NCBI RefSeq assembly: GCF_014698305.1
Contig: NZ_JACJST010000013.1
Location: forward strand, 62,001-126,000
Direction: 5' to 3'
Length of the DNA stretch: 64,000 nt
Source of the DNA: Anabaena lutea FACHB-196
Lineage (GTDB): Bacteria > Cyanobacteriota > Cyanobacteriia > Cyanobacteriales > Nostocaceae
The position numbers and the translations under genes were made by a program. This document shows positions 18,761 through 28,411 of this stretch, one piece after another (the first letter of the stretch is position 1; every line of letters starts with the position of its first letter). The notes below the pieces were generated by a model. That model was not told where the DNA came from, did no database searches, and saw only the letters and a list, made by a program, of their open reading frames with translations.

Positions 18761-18877
18761 AGTACTTGCTAATTTTCACCTTTGCCTTAATACTATTCCC
18801 CATACAGGCTTAAATCAGGGTTTCTACTAAAGATAAAAAATGAGCAGTACAAACCGAAATATATCGGCTTTTCGCCT

Positions 18878-19726
18878 ATGCACCAGCACACTTTAGCGGC
18901 AGAAATTACCCAAAGGGGTGTGGGGCTGCATAGTGGGGTGAGTACCCATGTAAGGATATTACCAGCTGAGGTGGGAAGCGATCGCTATTTTGTCCGGGTG
19001 GATTTGCCAAATTCGCCGATTATTCCCGCCCAAGTTGTAGCAGTTAGTCAGACCCAGCTTTCAACTCAGTTGGGTGAAGGCGAGGTCAGTGTCCGCACTG
19101 TAGAGCATTTATTGGCAGCTTTGGCGGCTATGGGTGTGGATAATGCCCGAATTGAAATTGATGGGCCAGAAGTACCGCTTTTAGATGGTTCGGCTCAGGT
19201 ATGGACTCAAAGCATTGCTGCTGTGGGTTTGGTATTACAGCCCGTTAGTGACACGCAAACACCGATAACTATTAAAGAACCAATTTGGGTTTATCAAGGT
19301 GATGCTTTTACCTGCGCCCTCCCAGCACCAGAAACTCGGTTTAGCTATGGTATTGATTTTGAGTTACCTGCTATTGGTAATCAATGGCACAGTTGGTCAC
19401 TAATTACCAATTCAGAAAATACTGAAAACACTTTTGTTACAGAAATTGCTCCTGCCCGTACATTTGGGTTATTGCATCAAATTGAATATCTCCAAAAATC
19501 AGGATTAATCAAAGGTGGTAGCTTGGATAATGCTCTAGTTTGTGGGGCTGAAGGTTGGCTAAATCCACCCTTGAGATTTGCTAATGAGCCAGTACGTCAT
19601 AAAATCTTAGATTTAGTGGGAGATATGAGCTTGCTGGGGAAATTTCCTATTGCTCACTTCTTGGCTTACAAAGCCAGTCATAATTTACACGTGCAACTGG
19701 CACAAAAAATTTTAGAATTAATCTAG
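18878..19726 (+). CDS. lpxC: UDP-3-O-acyl-N-acetylglucosamine deacetylase (LpxC)
   Basis: LpxC removes the N-acetyl group in the committed step of lipid A synthesis. The 282-residue protein begins [20 protein letters not shown]. It has [12 protein letters not shown] with the zinc ligand His77, the [15 protein letters not shown] motif, and [15 protein letters not shown] with the second His/Asp ligand set. It is a zinc amidase of the cytoplasm. It heads the lpxC-fabZ-lpxA-lpxB series, directly after the Omp85 gene. Confidence 0.96.
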   Translation: MHQHTLAAEITQRGVGLHSGVSTHVRILPAEVGSDRYFVRVDLPNSPIIPAQVVAVSQTQLSTQLGEGEVSVRTVEHLLAALAAMGVDNARIEIDGPEVPLLDGSAQVWTQSIAAVGLVLQPVSDTQTPITIKEPIWVYQGDAFTCALPAPETRFSYGIDFELPAIGNQWHSWSLITNSENTENTFVTEIAPARTFGLLHQIEYLQKSGLIKGGSLDNALVCGAEGWLNPPLRFANEPVRHKILDLVGDMSLLGKFPIAHFLAYKASHNLHVQLAQKILELI

Positions 19727-19808
19727 AATTCAAACCTACTCAAGATCATTCTCAGTTACTAATTTCACTACGAATTAGTAATTAAAAATTACGAATTAGA
19801 AATTACCC

Positions 19809-20324
19809 ATGTCAACTCTTACCCAAGCTAACTCTACTGACGTGACTACAACCCAAGGAGATAATCAAAATAGCCACACATCTGAGATTAAAACAACGTT
19901 CACAATTGAAGAGATTCAGCAACTATTACCTCACCGTTATCCGTTTTTACTGGTAGATAAAATTATTGACTATGTTCCAGGTAAATTGGCAGTGGGTGTA
20001 AAAAATGTTACTTTTAATGAACCCCAATTTCAAGGTCATTTTCCCGGACGTTCACTGATGCCTGGTGTACTAATTGTGGAAGCAATGGCACAAGTAGGCG
20101 GAATTGTCATGACGCAAATGTCCGATTCACCTGGTGGTCTGTTCGTGTTTGCTGGGATTGATAAAGTCCGTTTCCGTCGTCAAGTAGTACCAGGAGATCA
20201 GCTAGTGATGACGGTGGAACTGTTGTGGGTAAAACAACGTCGTTTCGGTAAAATGCAAGGTCGAGCCGAGGTTGACGGACAACTAGCTGCTGAAGGGGAA
20301 TTAATGTTTTCTTTAGTTAGCTAA
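19809..20324 (+). CDS. fabZ: (3R)-hydroxyacyl-ACP dehydratase (FabZ)
   Basis: FabZ dehydrates 3-hydroxyacyl-ACP in fatty acid elongation and competes with LpxA for hydroxyacyl-ACP. The 171-residue protein has a non-conserved N-terminal tail of about 30 residues. The hot-dog core follows: [14 protein letters not shown], then [19 protein letters not shown] with the catalytic His and Glu. Its place between lpxC and lpxA is the common bacterial order and couples phospholipid and lipid A supply. AT-rich repeats fill the 82-base gap before it. Confidence 0.96.
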   Translation: MSTLTQANSTDVTTTQGDNQNSHTSEIKTTFTIEEIQQLLPHRYPFLLVDKIIDYVPGKLAVGVKNVTFNEPQFQGHFPGRSLMPGVLIVEAMAQVGGIVMTQMSDSPGGLFVFAGIDKVRFRRQVVPGDQLVMTVELLWVKQRRFGKMQGRAEVDGQLAAEGELMFSLVS

Positions 20325-20525
20325 ATTAGGTACTAAAATTTTATTTTACTGGTCTGGGCATAACCGTGAACTGCCCTCAGTCAATCCTAAAAGAGCGTAA
20401 CAGTAAAAACAAAAAACCACAATAGTATTTACTGATTTCTGGATTTTCGCCCCTCACACGTTGTTTGCCCGACACTTTTTTCACTGAACATTTAATACAC
20501 AGCACTCAGTTCTGGAGAGTCTCCT

Positions 20526-21344
20526 TTGAAAACGCTTATTCATCCAACTGCTGTAATACATCCTAATTCTGAACTCCACTCAACAGTGCAAGTCGGCGCT
20601 TATGCTGTGATTGGAGCAAATGTCAAAGTCGGCGCGGAAACTGTGATTGGCGCTCATGCAGTGCTAGAGGGTCCATGTGAAATTGGGGCGCGAAATCATA
20701 TTTTTCCTGGTGCAGCTATCGGTATGGAACCCCAGGATCTCAAGTATGTGGGAGAACCAACTTGGGTAAAAATTGGGGATAATAATTCCATTCGTGAGTA
20801 TGTTACTATTAACCGCGCTACCGGTCGTGGTGAAGCGACGGTAATTGGTAATGGTAATCTACTCATGGCTTATGTTCATGTGGGTCATAATTGCTTGATT
20901 GAGGATTCGGTGGTAATTGCTAATTCTGTGGCGTTAGCGGGTCATGTTCACATTGAGTCAAGAGCTAGATTAAGTGGTGTTTTGGGTGTCCATCAATTTG
21001 TACATATTGGTGGTATGTCGATGGTGGGCGGTATGGCACGCATTGACAGAGATGTCCCTCCTTATATGTTGGTAGAGGGTAATCCTTCAAGGGTGCGATC
21101 GCTCAATCTGGTGGGTCTAAAACGCTCAGGAATGCCTGTTCAAGATTTCCAAGTCCTCAAAAAGGCTTTCCGTATTCTCTACCGTTCTAATTTACTTTTT
21201 AAGGATGCTTTGGCTGAGTTGGATCTGTTAGGAGATACGGAACAATTAGAACATTTACGCCGTTTTTTGCTTCTTGCTAAAATGCCAGGAAGACGCGGTT
21301 TGATTCCCGGAAAAGGCAGAAAAAGCTCTAGTGATGAGTCGTGA
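20526..21344 (+). CDS. lpxA: UDP-GlcNAc acyltransferase (LpxA)
   Basis: LpxA transfers a 3-hydroxyacyl chain from ACP to UDP-GlcNAc, the first step of lipid A synthesis. The 272-residue protein is a left-handed beta-helix of hexapeptide repeats (VIGANVKVGAETVIGAHAVL). It carries HVHIESRARLSGVLGVHQF and a helical C-terminal domain. The catalytic His lies in MAYVHVGHNC. The start codon is TTG, supported by GGAGA (20514-20518) seven bases upstream. The last residues are Lys/Arg/Ser-rich. Confidence 0.96.
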   Translation: MKTLIHPTAVIHPNSELHSTVQVGAYAVIGANVKVGAETVIGAHAVLEGPCEIGARNHIFPGAAIGMEPQDLKYVGEPTWVKIGDNNSIREYVTINRATGRGEATVIGNGNLLMAYVHVGHNCLIEDSVVIANSVALAGHVHIESRARLSGVLGVHQFVHIGGMSMVGGMARIDRDVPPYMLVEGNPSRVRSLNLVGLKRSGMPVQDFQVLKKAFRILYRSNLLFKDALAELDLLGDTEQLEHLRRFLLLAKMPGRRGLIPGKGRKSSSDES

Positions 21345-21493
21345 TTTAGTGCATTCATGGTTTGATTAGGGAATATGGCGAATACTCCCTAATCACTGGA
21401 AAAATATGGATTAATTGAACCGCAAAGACGCGAAGGAAGAAATAAAGAAGTAGGAAGAAGGAAGAAAGTAAAAATACAACATCTAAAATTGAA

Positions 21494-22654
21494 ATGCGGT
21501 TATTTATCAGCACGGGTGAAGTTTCGGGTGATTTGCAGGGGTCGCTTTTAATTGCAGCACTTCAACGTCAAGTTGCAGCTACGGGTTTGAAGTTGGAAAT
21601 TGTGGCTTTGGGTGGGGAGAAGATGGCTGCCGCTGGAGCGACTATTTTGGGCGATACTAGCGGTATTGGTTCGATGGGTATTATTGAGGCTCTACCTTAC
21701 TTTATACCTACTGTTCAGGTACAACGCCAAGCGATCGCTTATCTCAAGCAAAATCCACCTGATTTGGTGGTGCTGATTGACTACATGACCCCCAATATCG
21801 GGATTGGTAGTTATATGGAGCAGCATTTTCCCGATGTGCCTGTGGTGTATTATATTGCGCCGCAAGAGTGGGTGTGGTCAACGAGTTTTGAAAGAACGAA
21901 ACGAATTGTCAGCTTTACAGATAAGCTATTGGCGATTTTTCCCGAAGAAGCCCGTTATTATCAGCAGAAAGGGGCTAATGTTAATTGGGTAGGTCATCCT
22001 TTGATTGATAGGCTGGAAAATACTCCTAGTCGGGAAGCAGCACGGACAATTTTGGGGATTAAACCAGAAGAGATTGTTGTTGCGCTTTTGCCAGCTTCTC
22101 GTCAACAAGAATTAAAATATCTGTTACCAGCAATTTTCCAAGCTGCTCAAAATATCCAATCTAAATTACCAGAAACCCATTTTTGGATTCCTCTATCTTT
22201 GGAAGCATTTAGACAGCCTATTGAAAAAGCTATTCAAGATTACGGGTTACGAGCTACAGTTGTATCAGGTCAACAACAGGAAGTTTTTGCAGCAGCTGAT
22301 TTTGCTATTACTAAATCTGGAACTGTCAATTTAGAATTAGCTTTGTTAAATGTACCGCAAGTAGTTGTTTATCGTCTGAATACCATTACTGCTTGGATTG
22401 CGCGTAATGTTCTTAAAGGTTCTATTCCTTTTGCTTCCCCAGTAAATTTAGTTGTGATGCGGGAAATCGTGCCAGAATTGTTACAAGAGCAAGCTACATC
22501 TGAGAATATTACTCAAGCAGCGATGGAATTATTATTAAATCCTGAGCGCAGACAGCAAACTTTGGCAGATTATCAGGAAATGCGGCGATGTTTGGGAGAA
22601 GTGGGAGTATGCGATCGCGCTGCAAAGGAAATTCTACAAATGCTACCCAATTAG
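21494..22654 (+). CDS. lpxB: Lipid-A-disaccharide synthase (LpxB)
   Basis: LpxB, a family 19 glycosyltransferase at the inner membrane, condenses UDP-diacylglucosamine with lipid X to form the lipid A disaccharide. The 386-residue protein starts MRLFISTGEVSGDLQGSLL and shows YYIAPQEWVWS, VGHPLIDRL and AITKSGTVNLELAL, all family landmarks. The coding end (22588-22654) is shared in another frame with the start of a DNA methyltransferase gene. The stop at 22652-22654 gives a normal length, so LpxB is not truncated. Confidence 0.96.
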   Translation: MRLFISTGEVSGDLQGSLLIAALQRQVAATGLKLEIVALGGEKMAAAGATILGDTSGIGSMGIIEALPYFIPTVQVQRQAIAYLKQNPPDLVVLIDYMTPNIGIGSYMEQHFPDVPVVYYIAPQEWVWSTSFERTKRIVSFTDKLLAIFPEEARYYQQKGANVNWVGHPLIDRLENTPSREAARTILGIKPEEIVVALLPASRQQELKYLLPAIFQAAQNIQSKLPETHFWIPLSLEAFRQPIEKAIQDYGLRATVVSGQQQEVFAAADFAITKSGTVNLELALLNVPQVVVYRLNTITAWIARNVLKGSIPFASPVNLVVMREIVPELLQEQATSENITQAAMELLLNPERRQQTLADYQEMRRCLGEVGVCDRAAKEILQMLPN

Positions 22655-23979
22655 AACTTTTTGATGGGGAATTAGTCAAAAAAAATAAATATAAAAGACC
22701 GATAGCTGTTGAATTGTTTGCAGGTGCTGGGGGAATGACTCTTGGTTTTGAACAAGCAGGTTTTGATGTTCTCGCAGCAGTAGAAATTGACCCTGTTCAT
22801 TGTGCAACCCACGAATTTAATTTCCCTTTTTGGCAGATTTTTTGTAAAAGTGTTGTTGAAATTACAGGAGAAGAAATTAGAAAATCATCTAAAATAAAAA
22901 ATCAAGAAATTGATGTTTTATTTGGTGGGCCACCCTGTCAAGGATTTTCTTTAATAGGTAAACGGCTACTAGATGACCCTCGCAATTCTTTAGTTTTTCA
23001 CTATATTCGTTTAGTTCTAGAATTACAGCCTAAATTTGTAGTTCTAGAAAATGTCAAAGGAATGACTATAGGTAAACACCGTGAGTTTATTTTAGAAGTT
23101 ATTTCGGCTTTTGAAGCAATTAATTATAAAGTTTATCAAGATTATCAAGTTTTAAATGCAGCTAATTATGGAGTTCCACAAAACCGAGAAAGATTATTTT
23201 TGTTAGCTTGTCGTCAAGATTTAGATTTACCAAATTATCCCCAACCAATCACAACACCGTTAAAAAAAAAGAAAGTTATTAATAATCAGCTTTTATTAAC
23301 TCCAACTGTAAAAAAAGCACTACAAGATTTACCAATAATTGAAAATTACCAAGAACTCTATGAACAAGATTGGGTATTCGCTGATTTTGGTAAAAGCAGC
23401 AGGTATGTTAAACGGCTAAATGGGTTTAAGTCTAAATTTGATAACTACAGTTATAAACGTATTTATGATCCAAAAATGCTCACTTCTAGTTTAAGAACCA
23501 AACATACAGAAGTATCAATTCAAAGATTTGCAGATACTTTACCAGGCAAAATTGAACCAATTAGCCGCTTTTATAAACTTGACTATAAAGGTATTTGTAA
23601 CACACTCAGAGCCGGAACTGCTAGTAATAAAGGTGCATTTACTTCTCCCCGTCCAATTCATCCATTTATTCCTAGATGTATTACTGTAAGGGAAGCAGCA
23701 CGTTTACATTCTTATCCTGACTGGTTTAGATTTCATGTGACAAAATGGCATGGTTTTAGACAAATTGGTAATTCCGTTCCCCCTTTATTAGCGAAAGCTA
23801 TAGCATCAGAAATTATCCATGCTTTAAATGTATTACCATATAGACCTAGAAGTATTAAAAATCTTGGTAATGAGAATTTATTACATTTTAATATGTCGGA
23901 AGCAGCGAAATATTATGATGTGAATGCAGATATTATTGAACCTAGAACCCAAAAAGCAATTAACAAACTTTTGATATAA
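22588..23979 (+). CDS. DNA (cytosine-5) methyltransferase
   Basis: This 463-residue enzyme would transfer methyl from AdoMet to C5 of cytosine. It has motif I VELFAGAGGMTLGF (41-54), motif IV GGPPCQGFS with catalytic Cys117, motif VI LENV (153-156), motif VIII QNRERLF and motif X RQIGNSVPPLLAKAIA. The specificity region lies between VIII and X. The target is unknown. The start overlaps lpxB by 67 bases; an ATG at 22609 is an alternative, and no start exists beyond lpxB. Base composition is visibly more AT-rich than lpxB, suggesting acquisition. A Uma2 nuclease follows. Confidence 0.93.
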   Translation: MFGRSGSMRSRCKGNSTNATQLELFDGELVKKNKYKRPIAVELFAGAGGMTLGFEQAGFDVLAAVEIDPVHCATHEFNFPFWQIFCKSVVEITGEEIRKSSKIKNQEIDVLFGGPPCQGFSLIGKRLLDDPRNSLVFHYIRLVLELQPKFVVLENVKGMTIGKHREFILEVISAFEAINYKVYQDYQVLNAANYGVPQNRERLFLLACRQDLDLPNYPQPITTPLKKKKVINNQLLLTPTVKKALQDLPIIENYQELYEQDWVFADFGKSSRYVKRLNGFKSKFDNYSYKRIYDPKMLTSSLRTKHTEVSIQRFADTLPGKIEPISRFYKLDYKGICNTLRAGTASNKGAFTSPRPIHPFIPRCITVREAARLHSYPDWFRFHVTKWHGFRQIGNSVPPLLAKAIASEIIHALNVLPYRPRSIKNLGNENLLHFNMSEAAKYYDVNADIIEPRTQKAINKLLI

Positions 23980-24009
23980 TGAATTTAGCAGTTAATAGGA
24001 ACAAACATC

Positions 24010-24570
24010 ATGACTGTTACCAAACCTGCATCATTAACACTAGAAGAATTTCTTAAATTACCAGAAACTAAACCACCTAGTGAATATATCAACGGTGAAA
24101 TTATTCAGAAACCAATGCCAAAAACTCGTCATTCTAGACTTCATGGTAAATTAATTAATGGCATTAATCAAGTCACAGAGACGAGTAAAATTGCTTATGC
24201 TTTTCCAGAGTTACGTTGTACATTTGCCGGTAGATCAATTATTCCAGATATAGCAGTTATTCGCTGGGAAAATATCGCATTTGATCATCATGGTGAACCT
24301 ATAGATGATGTGTTAACTCCTCCTGATTGGACAATAGAAATTCTTTCTCCAGATCAAAGTTCAAATAGAGTGACAGGAAACATCTTACACTGTATTAAGC
24401 ATGGTTGTAAACTGGGATGGTTAATTGACCCAGATGATCGTTCTATTTTGATTTTTCAGCCTCAAAAAGAACCAGAATTAAAATATGGGAAAGATAATTT
24501 AATTGTATTAGCTGGAATTGAATTAGATTTGACAGTTGAAGAAGTATTTGGTTGGTTAAAAATGAGTTAG
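24010..24570 (+). CDS. Uma2 family (DUF820) PD-(D/E)XK nuclease
   Basis: The 186-residue protein matches Uma2/DUF820: SLTLEEFLKLPETKPPSEYI, then IIPDIAVIRW and WTIEILSPDQSSNRV, with the acidic residues of a PD-(D/E)XK core, and a final GWLIDPDDRSI. The family is greatly expanded in cyanobacteria. Nuclease activity is presumed from fold and the biological role is not settled. It lies 30 bases after the methyltransferase on the same strand, so co-transcription is likely. Confidence 0.88.
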   Translation: MTVTKPASLTLEEFLKLPETKPPSEYINGEIIQKPMPKTRHSRLHGKLINGINQVTETSKIAYAFPELRCTFAGRSIIPDIAVIRWENIAFDHHGEPIDDVLTPPDWTIEILSPDQSSNRVTGNILHCIKHGCKLGWLIDPDDRSILIFQPQKEPELKYGKDNLIVLAGIELDLTVEEVFGWLKMS

Positions 24571-24588
24571 ATTGTAATTTAATTCTAT

Positions 24589-25737
24589 TCATTTACTACT
24601 ATTAGTATTTTTCTGAGCATAGTTAATATTCTGCTGATACTCTAGAATCTTTTTTTGCGCTACTGCATAATTAGGACTAGAAACTGGGACACTTTTCATC
24701 ATATCTATAGATTTCTGCCACTCATTTGCAACTGTCTTCCAGTCATTCTGCGATTTTGCTAATTGGGTAAGGTTAGCTGCATTAATTGCTTGATTTACAG
24801 CTTCTCGAAAATTATCAGATTGCGGGGAGATATCAGGTGTTAATGTTTCTGTGTTAGATGGTAATTGTGGTTGAGAAGCCATAGGAATAAATTGGTTATT
24901 TTGTTGAACATTTAGTAGGTTGGAAAATAACAATATTCCTATAGCAACTAAGGGAATTAAGCTGAAGATAGCTATTCTTTTCTTTGAGAAAAAACTATAT
25001 TTTTGCTTGTTAGTAGAAACAACTTCTTTTTCATACGGTTGAACGTTTCCTTGCATATTGTGCATACCCATTTCACCTTTTAACAGATTCATTTCTCTAT
25101 CTATACCGTTATTAATATTTTCCTGACTTTTCTGTTCTGTTATATTCACAGAATAAACAGCTATTAAACGACGTTTAAATAAAAATTCAATCTGATAAAT
25201 TACCGCTCCCATACTAATCCAAGTACATCCAAAAATTAATATAACATTTTGTTCAAATTCGTTATAAGATTCAACTGGATTTTCATAGCTAAGATTAAAT
25301 AAAGGTAGTGAAATTGTAGTAACCATAATAGCTATCAGGCTTGAAATTACAGTTACCAACCAACCATACAAGCCTTCCCAATAACTAATTATTCTTGGCA
25401 AAATTCCTTGAATTTTATTCATTTCTGGTGCTTGTAATCTTGGAAAAAATCGACCGATAAACAAATGTACAAGATGATGTGTAAATGTGATTACCAAAAT
25501 TGGAGATAGGGTTGCGATTACAAAAAATATTACAAGTAATTCTGGGCTGTTTGCAAAATTAGCAATTTGAAAGCCTATTTTTCCAGTATTTTGAACTACA
25601 AATGTAATCACTCTGAAGAATAAAGCTAAAATAAAGGATTTTAACCACGAACTAGGATATGGAAACCATACAGGCCAATATGATTTTCGTACATTGTTTT
25701 TAGTCTCTTCTGGAGAATTAGGTTTTGTCATAACCAA
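24589..25737 (-). CDS. Multi-pass membrane protein of unknown function
   Basis: The 382-residue protein has about five hydrophobic segments: near 35-55, 65-90, 125-150, 160-185 and 250-270. A hydrophilic loop and a C-terminal extracytoplasmic domain follow. The C-terminal part (ANLTQLAKSQNDWKTVANEW and SPNYAVAQKKILEYQ) resembles a short helical repeat found at the ends of several cyanobacterial membrane proteins. I do not recognise the whole family. It is convergent with the Uma2 gene (18 bases apart) and follows the prohibitin-like gene on the same strand after a terminator. Confidence 0.8.
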   Translation of the reverse strand: MVMTKPNSPEETKNNVRKSYWPVWFPYPSSWLKSFILALFFRVITFVVQNTGKIGFQIANFANSPELLVIFFVIATLSPILVITFTHHLVHLFIGRFFPRLQAPEMNKIQGILPRIISYWEGLYGWLVTVISSLIAIMVTTISLPLFNLSYENPVESYNEFEQNVILIFGCTWISMGAVIYQIEFLFKRRLIAVYSVNITEQKSQENINNGIDREMNLLKGEMGMHNMQGNVQPYEKEVVSTNKQKYSFFSKKRIAIFSLIPLVAIGILLFSNLLNVQQNNQFIPMASQPQLPSNTETLTPDISPQSDNFREAVNQAINAANLTQLAKSQNDWKTVANEWQKSIDMMKSVPVSSPNYAVAQKKILEYQQNINYAQKNTNSSK

Positions 25738-25818
25738 TAACTAATAAACCTGATATTTACAGTATTTCTACATATAACATTAAAGGATCATTTTTCGTAC
25801 AAAAAATCTATAAAATAC

Positions 25819-25847
25819 CAAAAAACCCCCAATTGAACGGAGGTTTT
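25819..25847 (-). terminator. Terminator of the prohibitin-like gene
   Basis: On the minus strand, AAAACCTCC and GGGGGTTTT form a 9-base stem with one G-T pair around an 8-to-9-base loop, followed by TTTTTT. It lies 80 bases beyond the stop at 25927. Two GAATATTC palindromes sit between the stop and the stem. Confidence 0.7.
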
Positions 25848-25926
25848 AATTAAGAATATTCTATTTGGTAGAGAATATTCTCATCTAGTAATCTAAATTA
25901 ATTCTACCTCTCCCACTTTACAAAAA

Positions 25927-26769
25927 CTAATTTTTCTTTTGTTCACTTGCTAAATCATTAGGATTAATATTAATCAAAGGAACCGCACCATTACCACCCA
26001 TAACCATTGGGAAACGTCCATCCCATTTTTCTATCGCTTGCTTTTGCAATAACTCCGGTGTTAAAGTTAGCCGTTGTAATCTTTGTGCTTCAGCTTGACC
26101 TTTCGCACGGTTAACTTCCGCTTGAGCTTCTTGAGTCGCTTTTTGAGCAATAAAACTTGCTTGTTTTGCTTCTTGTTCAGCTATTTGTTTAGATTCAATC
26201 GCTCTACTAAACTCTGGAGAAAAGGAAAAGTTTACTAGAGAAACATCATCTATGAGTATACCATATTGCTCTATCCTTTTTTTGAGATTACTATCAATTT
26301 CTTCTTTAAGTTCCGTTCTTTTAGTAATGATTTCTTCCGCTGTTTTTTTAGCTGTAGCTGCTTTCAAAACCTCTGATACTGCGGGTGTCATAATGCCATC
26401 AATAATTAAAGTTTCATCTCCAACTTGTTGAAAAACCTTGTTTACCTTGAGTGGATCAATATGCCAATTGACTGCAAGTTCAGTTGTGATTGTTTGCAAA
26501 TCTTTAGAAGCAGCACCAGCTTTAAAGCTATTTTGTTGAACGCGGACATTAAGCCTTTTAACTGATGTCACAACTGGCATAATCGGATGAATTCCTTCAT
26601 CTAAAATTATATCTTGAACTTTGCCAAATTTCATGACTACACCACGTTCACCAGCATTAACAATGGCAAAAGGACGAATCATCATAGCTAAAATTAAAAG
26701 CAAAAAACCTCCACATAAATAAAAAAATAGGCGATAATTATTCCCAAGCTCTCTATTAATATTTCTCAT
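25927..26769 (-). CDS. Prohibitin-like SPFH/Band 7 membrane protein
   Basis: This 280-residue protein has an N-terminal membrane anchor (about 13-35, LFFYLCGGFLLLILAMMIRP). The SPFH domain follows: NAGERGVVMKFGKVQ, then EGIHPIMPVVTSVKRLNVRVQ. A long Ala/Glu/Gln coiled coil spans about 185-240. Prohibitins form ring complexes at membranes and can modulate FtsH-type proteases. The cyanobacterial role is unclear. The gene ends at a rho-independent terminator, so it is probably monocistronic. Confidence 0.9.
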   Translation of the reverse strand: MRNINRELGNNYRLFFYLCGGFLLLILAMMIRPFAIVNAGERGVVMKFGKVQDIILDEGIHPIMPVVTSVKRLNVRVQQNSFKAGAASKDLQTITTELAVNWHIDPLKVNKVFQQVGDETLIIDGIMTPAVSEVLKAATAKKTAEEIITKRTELKEEIDSNLKKRIEQYGILIDDVSLVNFSFSPEFSRAIESKQIAEQEAKQASFIAQKATQEAQAEVNRAKGQAEAQRLQRLTLTPELLQKQAIEKWDGRFPMVMGGNGAVPLININPNDLASEQKKN

Positions 26770-27014
26770 GACTGTATTTATGTAATATGGGACATTAGTT
26801 CATCAGGTCTAATCAATATTGATATCTTAAATTTAACAAAAGTTTACATTCTCTTTAAAATTCAGGATATATACTAAACACGGTTAAAATATGGACTTTT
26901 GAAGGATTATTAAACCCCTACCGATAGAATCAAATAATTAAACAGTTTTCAGTATAGATACAACATGGATAGTGAAGATTTCGGAATATAAACATTTTCA
27001 TTCCCAATTTAAAT

Positions 27015-27680
27015 ATGAAAATTCAACAAATTCATTCTTGGCCTGCCACTGTTGAAGAAGCTATAACTATTCAAGAAACCTTGCAAAATCAAGTAATTAC
27101 TACAGACGTACTCAAAGAACCTATCAAGTACGTCGCAGGTGCGGATTTGGGTTTTCTTGAAGATGGTACAATTAGCCGTGCAGCAGTTGCAGTACTGAGT
27201 TTTCCTGATTTGCAGGTAGTGGAAACGAGTTTAGCATACCGACCCACAAGCTTTCCTTACATACCTGGTTTCCTATCTTTCCGAGAAATACCCGCCCTTT
27301 TGGATGCTTTAGAAAAGATTCAAACTATACCTGATATAATATTGTGTGATGGTCAAGGAATTGCTCACCCTCGAAGATTAGGCATAGCTTGCCATTTAGG
27401 GGTAATCGTGGATATACCGACCATTGGTGTAGCTAAATCTCTGCTGATTGGTAAACATGAAGAATTACCAGAAGCTAAAGGTAGTTGGCAACCATTAATA
27501 CATAAGAAAGAAACTATTGGCGCAGTTTTACGCACACGCACCGGAGTAAAACCTCTCTATATATCTAGTGGACATCGCATCAGTTTACCGACAGCAATTG
27601 ACTATGTATTACGCTGCACGCCAAAATATCGGTTGCCAGAAACTACCCGCATTGCTGATAAATTAGCATCTGATAGATAA
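27015..27680 (+). CDS. nfi: Endonuclease V (deoxyinosine 3' endonuclease)
   Basis: Endonuclease V nicks DNA (or RNA) one base 3' of deoxyinosine and starts repair of deaminated adenine. The 221-residue protein has Asp44 in VAGADLGF, YIPGFLSFREIP with Tyr82 and Glu91, and CDGQGIAHPRRLGIACHLG with Asp112. These match the catalytic and wedge residues known from the Thermotoga enzyme. It is preceded by an AT-rich, repeat-free gap of about 245 bases on the divergent side of the prohibitin gene. Confidence 0.95.
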   Translation: MKIQQIHSWPATVEEAITIQETLQNQVITTDVLKEPIKYVAGADLGFLEDGTISRAAVAVLSFPDLQVVETSLAYRPTSFPYIPGFLSFREIPALLDALEKIQTIPDIILCDGQGIAHPRRLGIACHLGVIVDIPTIGVAKSLLIGKHEELPEAKGSWQPLIHKKETIGAVLRTRTGVKPLYISSGHRISLPTAIDYVLRCTPKYRLPETTRIADKLASDR

Positions 27681-27805
27681 AGTGTAGATTTTACAGTTCA
27701 TTATTTAATAAAGTTGATTTTCAAGACTTGCTTACTAACACCCAATCATGTTAGGAATCGCACTGTAAGGAGTTGAAGTAGCTAAATAAAAGTTATCTAA
27801 AAATA

Positions 27806-28360
27806 ATGAACTCACTAACTTTACAGTGGCAAGATGCAGGACAGAGTAAAACTCAACAAGTTTATGATCAACAGTCCAGCAAAAATCCTGGTACTATCCG
27901 CATTGGTCGTGACCCTTTACGGTGCGATATTATTTTAACTCACCCGACTGTCTCTGGTTTACACGTTGAAATATTTTTTCATTCTCAACAACAACGTTTT
28001 TATATTAGAAATTTGCGGGAAACAAATCCTCCTCAAATAGATGGTAAGTCACTCATTCAAGGTGAAATGATGTTAAGTAAAGGGAGCCTAATTTATTTAG
28101 GACAACAACAACTTCAAGTTACTGATATTTCAATTAACAGTATTCCTGCAACAATTTTAGTTCCACCCCAACAACCACCGGTGCAATCGGGATATAATCA
28201 CCCTAAAAAATCACTTCCAACACAACCAAAACCTGTTTATGGTTTGCAATGTTCCAGATGTTATAAAGTTTCTCCACCAGAAAATCTACAAGTAGGTTGT
28301 TCTTGGTGTGGTACATCTTTAGCTGCGGCTGTTAGTGTACTAGTAGCACCAAGTAATTGA
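27806..28360 (+). CDS. FHA-domain protein with C-terminal zinc ribbon
   Basis: This 184-residue protein has an N-terminal FHA domain: GTIRIGRDPLRCDIIL, HPTVSGLHVEIFF and the LRETNPPQIDGKSL loop, keeping the Arg, Ser and His of a phosphothreonine-binding site. A Pro/Gln linker leads to CSRC-x13-CSWC, a likely zinc ribbon. FHA domains read Ser/Thr-kinase phosphorylation. A second FHA protein starts 39 bases later on the same strand, so the two probably form an operon. Confidence 0.88.
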   Translation: MNSLTLQWQDAGQSKTQQVYDQQSSKNPGTIRIGRDPLRCDIILTHPTVSGLHVEIFFHSQQQRFYIRNLRETNPPQIDGKSLIQGEMMLSKGSLIYLGQQQLQVTDISINSIPATILVPPQQPPVQSGYNHPKKSLPTQPKPVYGLQCSRCYKVSPPENLQVGCSWCGTSLAAAVSVLVAPSN

Positions 28361-28378
28361 GTGCTGAGTCAATTTTTT

Positions 28379-28411
28379 TAATGACTAATGAAATGACCAA
28401 TGACTAATTTA
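28379..28411. repeat. Short TGACTAA/TGACCAA repeat carrying a start codon
   Basis: Units of the TGACTAA type span the spacer between the two FHA genes. The ATG of the downstream gene (28400) is part of a unit, so MTN is encoded by the repeat. Confidence 0.7.
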
